Shown one piece after another: positions 6,279 through 10,878 of a DNA stretch of 10,878 nt. The translations under genes and the position numbers were made by a program. Source of the stretch: Actinobacteria bacterium 13_1_20CM_4_69_9 (lineage in GTDB: Bacteria; Actinomycetota; Thermoleophilia; Gaiellales; Gaiellaceae). Within the stretch, counting starts at the first letter, position 1; each line of letters starts with the position of its first letter. The stretch lies in assembly GCA_001920085.1 (NCBI GenBank), contig MNJC01000093.1, forward strand, positions 1 through 10,878. Direction: 5' to 3'. The notes below the pieces were generated by a model, which saw only the letters and a list, made by a program, of their open reading frames with translations, had not been told where the DNA came from and ran no database searches.

Positions 6279-7295
6279 ATGGCCAGGAATCCCCTCGAAG
6301 ACGTCGCGCGCGGCCTCCGCGTCCTGGGTGACCGGCTCGCGGCCGGCGGCAGCGACCCGGGGGACTGGATCGCCGACCAGCTCGACTCGCTGCGGCGCCC
6401 CGAGCCGGCGCGCACGCTCGAGGAGCTCCAGGCGGAGCTCGACTCGCTCACCGGGCTCGAGACGGTGAAGGAGCAGGTGCACGCACTCGTGGCGTTCCTC
6501 CAGGTGCAGGCCGAGCGGCAGCGGCACGGGCTACCGGAGGTCGCGACGTCGCAGCACCTCGTCTTCCTCGGCAATCCGGGGACGGGCAAGACGACCATCG
6601 CACGGCTGCTCGCCGAGATGTATCGCGCGATGGGCCTGCTGCGCCGCGGGCACCTCGTCGAGGTCGATCGCGCGGCGCTCGTCGGCCAGTACGTGGGGAT
6701 GACGGCGATCAAGACGGACCGCGTCATCCGCCGGGCGCTCGACGGCGTGCTCTTCATCGACGAGGCCTACGCGCTCTCGGTCGGCGACGAGCGCTACGAC
6801 TTCGGCCCGGAGGCAATCGAGACGCTGCTGAAGCGGATGGAGGACTACCGCCACCGGCTGGTGGTGATCGTTGCCGGCTATCCGCGGCTGATGCACCGCT
6901 TCCTGCAGTCGAACCCCGGCCTGCGCTCGCGCTTCTCCCGCGAGATCAGCTTCCCGGACTACTCGACGGAAGAGCTGGTCGCGATCACGCAGACGCTGGC
7001 CGGCGAATACGAGTACACGTTCGACGACGGCGCCAGGGAGGCGTTGCGCGACATACTCGCCGGCGCGGCGCGCGGCGAGGGCTTCGGCAACGCGCGCTTC
7101 GCGCGGACGCTCTTCGAGCAGGCGCTCAACGCGCAGGCGCTGCGGCTCGCCCGCGTCGAGGGCGCCGAGCTGGCCGAGCTCGAGCGCTCGGAGCTGATGA
7201 CGCTGCGAGCTCCCGACCTGCTCGCGGCTGCACGTGCACTCGGCGAGGCGCCCGCGTCGGATGCCGCGCGCGGCCTCTTCCGGCGCCGGCGCTAG
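6279..7295 (+). CDS. CbbX/CfxQ/SpoVK-type AAA+ ATPase
   Basis: 338 residues from ATG 6279. An N-terminal helical part (1-57) is followed by the AAA+ core: LDSLTGLETVKEQV (55-67), Walker A G98-N-P-G-T-G-K-T105, a pore-loop segment VGQYVGMTA (135-143), Walker B VLFIDEAYAL (157-166) and sensor/arginine-finger region VVIVAGYPRLM...NPGLRSRF (195-219), then a helical lid with NARFARTLFEQA. This order is that of the CbxX/CfxQ family, which includes the Rubisco activase CbbX, sporulation protein SpoVK and the type VII secretion ATPase EccA. No Rubisco or ESX gene is nearby, so I would not transfer any of those roles; remodelling of an unknown protein complex in the cytoplasm is the fair call. It is divergent from marR and its TAG shares a CTAG tetramer with the stop of the convergent gene. 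Confidence 0.92.
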   Translation: MARNPLEDVARGLRVLGDRLAAGGSDPGDWIADQLDSLRRPEPARTLEELQAELDSLTGLETVKEQVHALVAFLQVQAERQRHGLPEVATSQHLVFLGNPGTGKTTIARLLAEMYRAMGLLRRGHLVEVDRAALVGQYVGMTAIKTDRVIRRALDGVLFIDEAYALSVGDERYDFGPEAIETLLKRMEDYRHRLVVIVAGYPRLMHRFLQSNPGLRSRFSREISFPDYSTEELVAITQTLAGEYEYTFDDGAREALRDILAGAARGEGFGNARFARTLFEQALNAQALRLARVEGAELAELERSELMTLRAPDLLAAARALGEAPASDAARGLFRRRR

Positions 7296-7639
7296 CTGAG
7301 CCAGGCGGCGATCAAGAAGCCGATCGCAGCCGCCGCGGCCAGGCCGACGAGGACCAAGTTCACCGCGAGGAGCAGCGCCATGCCGCGAGGACGCCGCCGC
7401 CTGGCGCTCTCGCCCGGCTCGCCGTTCGCATTCCGCCAGTCGACGGCAGCTGCGAGCACGCCGGTGATGAACTGGTTCAGGCTGACACCGTCGCGTTCGG
7501 ATGCTTTGGCGAGCTCCTCGTGCAGGGTGCGCGGCATGCGCAGAAGCAGCCGCCCGCTGTACGTCCCGGCCTTCTGTCGCTGCTTCGGCGCGGGGGTGCC
7601 TTCAGGCGGCGCGTCCCGGACGGCGTCTGGAGTCGCCAT
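7292..7639 (-). CDS. Ribbon-helix-helix (HicB-antitoxin-like) protein with a C-terminal membrane helix
   Basis: 115 residues from ATG 7639. After a disordered Pro/Lys-rich head (1-27) there is a ribbon-helix-helix domain at about 28-66: SGRLLLRMPRTLHEELAKAS then DGVSLNQFITGVLAAAV, the pattern of the HicB/Arc-type antitoxin RHH. A basic linker (ESARRRRPRG) leads to one long hydrophobic segment, residues 87-113, so the protein should be anchored with the RHH on the cytoplasmic side. No HicA-like toxin is beside it, so it is probably not a classic toxin-antitoxin pair. Its start lies within the last 38 bases of the sigma factor gene, implying shared transcription. A membrane-tethered DNA-binding or sigma-linked regulator is possible; this is inference. 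Confidence 0.8.
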   Translation of the reverse strand: MATPDAVRDAPPEGTPAPKQRQKAGTYSGRLLLRMPRTLHEELAKASERDGVSLNQFITGVLAAAVDWRNANGEPGESARRRRPRGMALLLAVNLVLVGLAAAAAIGFLIAAWLS

Positions 7640-8441
7640 GGCCCGAGTCTAGCTCGCTGGACACCGAAGAATCCGAGTTTCCGTCCAGATTTGCGCGGAG
7701 CTTCGCGAGGCCCGAGGCAAGCAATCGCGAGGCGTGCGTCTGCGAGATCCCCAGCGCGGCGGCGACCTCGGTCTGGCTCATGTCGTCGTAGTAGCGGCAG
7801 CGGAGCGCCTGTCGTTCGCGCCGGTGGAGCGCGCGCATGCCCGTGGAGACGGCAACTCTGTCCTCGCTCGCGTGAAAGACGTCATCGGCGCTGAGCGCCG
7901 GAGCGTCGTCCATGAGGGCGAGCGGCGACCGAGCGTCGCTGACCCGGGCCGCTTCTGCGAGCTCGCTCGTCGTGATCTCTCCCGCGGCGACGAGCTCGAG
8001 GTGCGTCGGGGCGCGTTGGAGGCGACGCGTGAGACGCCGGCGTGCATGACCGAGGCGCATCGTCGTCTCTTGCTGGCGCCGGGGAACCCGAATCAACGTG
8101 CCCTTGTCCCGCAGGTGGCGCCGGATCTCTCCGACGATCGTCGCGACGGCGAACGCCGCGAGATCGCCGCGGGCGGGCTCGAAACGGTCGACGGCCTTGA
8201 TCAATCCGATCGACCCGACCTGCACGAGATCCTCCACTTGCTCTCCCCTGTCGGCGAAGCGGTGGGCGAGCGAGCGGGCAAGCGGCAGGTAGGCCTCGAT
8301 CAAGCGCTCGCGTGCGGCGAGGTCGCCGTCGGAGCGGTAGGCGCGCTGCAGCTCTGCAGCCTGTGCGCTGGAGAGACGAGACTGCCGCTGGCTGACTCTG
8401 CGCATTTCGTGTTCGCAGACTGTAGAGATTTCTTCGCGCAT
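7602..8441 (-). CDS. RNA polymerase sigma-70 factor, SigB/SigF/SigG subfamily
   Basis: 279 residues from ATG 8441; a second in-frame ATG at 8405 (residue 13) is also possible and neither has a clear ribosome site. Region 2 covers about residues 40-120, with IEAYLPLARSLAHRFADRG, VEDLVQVGSIGLIKAVDRFE and the subfamily mark FAVATIVGEIRRHLRDKG followed by RVPRR. Region 3 contains RRLTRRLQRAPTHLELV. Region 4 (about 203-250) has LHRRERQALRCRYYDDMSQ and a helix-turn-helix AAALGISQTHASRLL. This group directs stress, stationary-phase or sporulation programmes and is usually held by an anti-sigma factor, but none is seen here. After region 4 there is an extra Ser/Asp-rich then Arg-rich tail of about 27 residues (DGNSDSSVSSELDSG...), whose last codons overlap the RHH gene. 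Confidence 0.93.
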   Translation of the reverse strand: MREEISTVCEHEMRRVSQRQSRLSSAQAAELQRAYRSDGDLAARERLIEAYLPLARSLAHRFADRGEQVEDLVQVGSIGLIKAVDRFEPARGDLAAFAVATIVGEIRRHLRDKGTLIRVPRRQQETTMRLGHARRRLTRRLQRAPTHLELVAAGEITTSELAEAARVSDARSPLALMDDAPALSADDVFHASEDRVAVSTGMRALHRRERQALRCRYYDDMSQTEVAAALGISQTHASRLLASGLAKLRANLDGNSDSSVSSELDSGHGDSRRRPGRAA

Positions 8442-8524
8442 TTACAAATCGATGGGTCGTACACACCGAGGTTGGGTACTTCATGTAGTGGACGTCCATT
8501 TTCGGATCACGCGCGGAGGGCGGC
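8442..8524. other. Divergent intergenic region between the sigma factor and a secreted protein gene
   Basis: 83 bases hold the promoters in both directions. On the plus strand GGGTAC at 8474-8479 resembles the -10 element of SigB/SigF-type promoters, with GGGTC at 8454-8458 as a poor -35, 15 bases apart. GGAGGG at 8515-8520 is the ribosome site for the GTG at 8525. No comparable element is seen for the sigma gene itself. Confidence 0.35.
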
Positions 8525-9732
8525 GTGTCGGATACGCAGCATCAGGGGGAGGGGAGAGGTCGACAGCGCAGGCTGCGCACGCTCGCGCTGGTCACGGTCG
8601 CTGCGCTCTTCGGCCTCGCGTATGCCACACCGGCGCACGCGAGACGCCGGCGGCCGACGACGGCTGGGAATTGGCTGCAAAACCGCACCAGTGGCGGCAC
8701 GCGGAGCGCAATCGAGCGCCGGCCGCGACGCCGCCCGAGGCTCCGCCCGCGGTGATATCAACTCCCGTTCGGGCGGCGCATCCGGTGCGGCCGCACAAAG
8801 CCGTTTCCCGTGCAGTTCGCGTCGTGTCCGCCGACCCCCCGCAGTGGTATCAGGTTCCTGACACGCAGTATCGGGAACGCCGGCCAGTCGACGGCGTCGG
8901 CCACTCCGTCGGCGTGTCACAGTCGGTACAAACGGCCGACGTCCGCACGGCCGAGTCGACCGACGCGCACCCGCAAATGTCGCGAGCCTTCTGCGGGTTC
9001 CGCGGAGCGAACTGCCTGCAGTTATGCGCCGCGTATGCGCCGTACAAAGTAGTGCAGAACGGTCGCTGGATCGGTCTTTGCATTTCCGCGCCGACTGCCG
9101 TTTCGGGGCTCGACGCGCTGCACCGGCAGCTGATCGAGCGACTGTGGTTGCTCGCGCTGAACGAGCGCGCCGGCCTGTCGGCGCTGCAGTATCAGTGCCT
9201 CGGGCGGCAGTATCAGAGTCAGGCCTGCACCCGGCCCGCTTCCGGCAGCGCGACGGGCACGGCGCGTCAGACGCTCCACCCGCCGGCGGTGCACGACCGG
9301 AGCGCGAGGAGATCGACGGGCGTCGCGACGAACGCTGACGCGGCCGTCGCACCGCGCGAAGGCGCGCGACCCCGAGTTCTGGCAGTTCTGGCTGCGGTCG
9401 CGACGCATGGGACGCGTGTCGCGAAGACAGCGCGACCCCTCCCCCAACACGCAGTCGCGAGCAAGCCGCACGGCACCACGGAAGCCGCGACCCGCTCGGC
9501 GCCTACGGCTCCCTCCGACGACTGGCTCCTTCGCGCGCTCATCGCGCTGACCGGCGTCGCCGTCCTCTCGTTCCTCCTCGCCGCCGTCTCCCAGGGCACG
9601 AGGCCCGCCGCCGCTCTCATGGCCGTGCGTTCGCGGCTCGGCAGCAAGGGGCTCTCCACCGCTCGCATCGTTCTCGGGGAGGGGGGCGGCAGGCGAGTGC
9701 GCCGTCGCGGCGGGATCGCTTACCGCGACTGA
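8525..9732 (+). CDS. Exported, cysteine-containing, membrane-anchored protein of unknown function, frameshifted near its signal peptide
   Basis: GTG 8525 has GGAGG five bases upstream and begins an excellent signal peptide: basic RGRQRRLRT, hydrophobic LALVTVAALFGLAYA, then TPAHA ending at 8641. That frame then becomes Arg-rich and stops at 8755. The frame one base back is open throughout and continues as a plausible mature protein to TGA 9730-9732: ETPAADDGWELAAKPHQW, a Pro/Ala linker, WYQVPDTQYRERRP, a cysteine cluster (CGFRGANCLQLC), RWIGLCIS, QYQCLGRQYQSQAC, a low-complexity Ala/Thr/Arg stretch, one membrane helix (LLRALIALTGVAVLSFLLAAVS, about 9525-9590) and a basic tail ending GIAYRD. 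Restored length would be about 402 residues. The helix plus long basic tail suggests an anchored envelope protein with its Cys-rich part outside. I do not recognise a characterised family. The last 13 bases overlap the convergent regulator. Confidence 0.6.
8641..8755 (+). other. Frameshift interval of the exported protein gene
   Basis: The signal-peptide frame must pass to the frame one base back somewhere between 8641 and its stop at 8753-8755. Protein character favours a site close to 8641, where one missing base would restore the frame. No strong slippery heptamer is present; GCAAAAC at 8677-8683 is in the right phase but pairs poorly after slippage. A sequencing or assembly error, a true mutation, or a shifted start are all possible. 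Confidence 0.5.
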
Positions 9733-10466
9733 TCCACGTCGTGCCGGCTACGGACGGCCCGCAGCTGATCGATCTTCAGCGGCGTGACTTTCAGATCCGA
9801 GCTGCGGGCAGGCTCGCCCGTGCGGTTGTAGGCGAGACCGCTCGCCGGTCGCGGCGCGTCGCCGATCAGCCCGAGCTCGGTCGCGTTGCGCACCGCCTCG
9901 ATTCGGTTGCTCGCCTCGAGCTTGCGCATGGCGTGGCTGAGGTACTCCTTCACCGTGTGCCGGCTCAGGTGTAGACGACTCCCGATCTCGGGATTCGTGA
10001 GGCCCTCGGCGACGAGGCGGAGGACCTTGAGCTCCTGCCGGCTCAGCTTCGGGTCGGCCGCCCTCTGCCGCGAGTCGATCAGCGCAGCGGCCGCTCGCGG
10101 GTCGAGCACGCTCTCTCCCGACAGGACACGCTCCACGGCGGCGGCGAGGTCGAGGTCGGCAGCGTCCTTCAGCAGATAGCCGCGGGCGCCGCTGTCGATC
10201 GCCGCGGCGACGTGCGTCTCGTCGCCGGGCTCCGCCAGCACGATGATCGGAGTCTCCGGAAGCCTCGCGGTCAATCTGTCGCAAACCTCGGTGCCCGCCT
10301 CGAGGTCGACGAGCACGATGTCGGGGCGGTGCTCGGCCGCCGCGGCGACGGCTTCGTCTGCGCTCGACGCCTCGGCGACGATCTCGGCCCCGTTTCGCGA
10401 GAGCTCGGCGCGTATCCCGGCGCGGACGAATCGATTCGGCTCGACGAGTAAGACGCGCGCCCCCAC
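9720..10466 (-). CDS. LuxR/NarL-type regulator with a degenerate receiver domain
   Basis: 248 residues from GTG 10466; a GTG at 10517 would add 17 residues but falls inside an inverted repeat and has no ribosome site, so I prefer the shorter form, which starts VGARVLLVEPNRFVRAG as response regulators do. In the receiver the acidic pair is reduced to E9-P10, the phospho-acceptor D54 remains (DIVLVDLEAG), but the usual MP-x-DG loop is replaced by EAGTEV, the Thr/Ser is A78, and K100 is kept. The LuxR helix-turn-helix is normal (about 140-201: LSRQELKVLRLVAEGLTNPE, SRHTVKEYLSHAMRKLEASN). A polar tail of about 45 residues follows. Phosphorylation may be weak or lost. It is divergent from a secreted Gln/Ser-rich protein gene and convergent with the exported protein gene; control of either is inference. 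Confidence 0.88.
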   Translation of the reverse strand: MGARVLLVEPNRFVRAGIRAELSRNGAEIVAEASSADEAVAAAAEHRPDIVLVDLEAGTEVCDRLTARLPETPIIVLAEPGDETHVAAAIDSGARGYLLKDAADLDLAAAVERVLSGESVLDPRAAAALIDSRQRAADPKLSRQELKVLRLVAEGLTNPEIGSRLHLSRHTVKEYLSHAMRKLEASNRIEAVRNATELGLIGDAPRPASGLAYNRTGEPARSSDLKVTPLKIDQLRAVRSRHDVDQSR

Positions 10467-10482
10467 GCTGGGATCGTAGAGC

Positions 10483-10504
10483 GCTCCACCCGGCCGGGGG
10501 GAGC
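10483..10504. promoter_or_regulatory. 22-bp inverted repeat upstream of the atypical regulator
   Basis: GCTCCACCCGG (10483-10493) and CCGGGGGGAGC (10494-10504) are reverse complements at 10 of 11 positions with no spacer. It lies 17 bases before the GTG at 10466 and 57 before the divergent ATG at 10561. It may be an operator for the regulator or a hairpin in its leader; GGTGGAG within the minus-strand arm could act as a ribosome site. Confidence 0.45.
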
Positions 10505-10506
10505 AA

Positions 10507-10526
10507 AGACCCGACACGTGGGGTCT
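10507..10526. promoter_or_regulatory. Second, shorter inverted repeat in the divergent region
   Basis: AGACCC (10507-10512) and GGGTCT (10521-10526) are exact complements around eight bases that contain the palindrome CACGTG (10515-10520). It sits two bases from the larger dyad and 34 bases before the ATG at 10561. A binding site for the neighbouring LuxR-type regulator is possible; the short arms make this weak. Confidence 0.3.
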
Positions 10527-10560
10527 ACAACGCGGTCAGACAAAGGCGGAAGCTGCCTGC

Positions 10561-10878
10561 ATGCGGTGCTGCCTCGCGCTGCTCTGCTCGATCGCTGCCG
10601 TGACGTTGAGTCTCGTACACGTCGGGACGGCGCTCGCCGACGACGCGTCTCCGGGCGCCGAGCAGGTGAGCTCCAACGAGGCGACGTCGTCGGCGACTAA
10701 CGACAGCGAGACGAGCCAGAGCAGTACCCAGGTTCAGGACGGTGGGGGCGCGAGCACGGGTCAGTCGCAAACGGTCGTGCAGTCGGCGTCGACAGAGCAG
10801 AGCGGCGGGTCGACCGCGACCTCCACCCAGGCTGCGACGAACGCCGGCAGCGGCGGCCAGAAGACGCAGCAGGGGAAC
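10561..10878 (+). CDS. Secreted Gln/Ser/Thr/Gly-rich low-complexity protein, 5' part only
   Basis: ATG 10561 opens a frame that is still open at the window end (106 residues seen). AAAGGCGGA at 10542-10550 could serve as ribosome site and no earlier in-frame start exists. Residues 1-26 form a clear signal peptide (RCC, hydrophobic LALLCSIAAVTLSLVHVG, cleavage after TALA, mature end DDASPG). The mature part is almost free of hydrophobic and aromatic residues and is built of Gln, Ser, Thr, Gly, Ala and Asn: SETSQSSTQVQDGGGASTGQ, SQTVVQSASTEQSGGS, TSTQAATNAGSGGQKTQQGN. Loose QS/STQ/GG units recur but no exact repeat can be fixed in this length. Such composition fits a surface filament, adhesin stalk or amyloid-like protein; no function is claimed. 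Divergent from the atypical LuxR-type regulator, with two dyads between. Confidence 0.75.
   Translation, partial: MRCCLALLCSIAAVTLSLVHVGTALADDASPGAEQVSSNEATSSATNDSETSQSSTQVQDGGGASTGQSQTVVQSASTEQSGGSTATSTQAATNAGSGGQKTQQGN

Noticed and set aside
6279..7295. Rubisco activase (cbbX) assignment
   Set aside because: Family motifs fit, but no Rubisco or Calvin-cycle gene is present, so the specific name would be over-interpretation.
7292..7639. HicAB toxin-antitoxin module
   Set aside because: Only the RHH half resembles HicB; no HicA-type double-stranded-RNA-binding toxin is encoded on either side and the protein has a membrane helix.
8489..8498. Ten-base palindrome TGGACGTCCA upstream of the sigma gene
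   Set aside because: Palindromes of this length are expected several times by chance in a window of this size and nothing else supports it.
8452..8524. ATG at 8452 as the start of the exported protein
   Set aside because: It is in the body frame but has no ribosome site, gives no signal peptide and lies in the divergent promoter region; GTG 8525 with GGAGG is better supported.
7734..8861. Plus-strand open frame across the sigma factor and into the exported protein
   Set aside because: Antisense to the conserved sigma regions and without motifs; its tail is the third frame of the exported protein gene.
1..10878. CRISPR arrays, tRNA or rRNA genes, insertion sequences, riboswitches
   Set aside because: No spaced direct repeats, cloverleaf or rRNA-like sequence, transposase motifs or recognisable riboswitch cores were seen by eye on either strand.

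Overview
The window is high-GC DNA with tightly packed genes, frequent 4-bp start/stop overlaps and some GTG or TTG starts. Protein style points to an actinobacterium, most likely Thermoleophilia (Gaiellales or Solirubrobacterales type): NarL-type regulators, a SigB/SigF-like sigma factor, a Tad-type F protein and small lineage-type proteins of unknown function. This placement is inference. I saw no rRNA, tRNA, CRISPR array, insertion sequence or integrase, and no gene-free stretch longer than about 150 bases.

Layout. Bases 1-309 are the end of a Tad/type II secretion F-domain gene, followed by an isoprenylcysteine carboxyl methyltransferase-like membrane protein (296-967, +). That gene collides near base 848 with a convergent two-gene pair of small membrane proteins (1438 to 765, -); both facing genes look as if they lost their 3' ends at a deletion or chimeric join. 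A canonical NarL/LuxR response regulator (1581-2246, +) and two small proteins of unknown function (2236-2454, -; 2563-2769, +) follow. Next is a compact minus-strand operon read from 6202 down to 2766: MarR repressor, MFS exporter and secreted sulfatase. A near-ideal 23-bp palindrome at the MarR start is probably its operator. Divergent from it is a CbbX/SpoVK-type AAA+ ATPase (6279-7295, +).

The last 3.6 kb is a regulatory and cell-surface block. A SigB/SigF-like sigma factor (8441 to 7602, -) overlaps a ribbon-helix-helix protein with a C-terminal membrane helix (7639 to 7292, -). Divergent from the sigma gene is a secreted, cysteine-containing, membrane-anchored protein (8525-9732, +) whose signal peptide and body are in different frames. 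A LuxR-type regulator with a degenerate receiver (10466 to 9720, -) comes next, and divergent from it a secreted Gln/Ser/Thr/Gly-rich protein begins at 10561 and runs off the window. Two inverted repeats lie between those last two genes.

The best candidates for something undescribed are this last block (sigma factor, membrane-tethered RHH protein, atypical regulator and two exported proteins) and the MarR-controlled exporter plus sulfatase operon. The ~848 junction and the ~8641 frameshift should be checked against raw reads before any biological reading.
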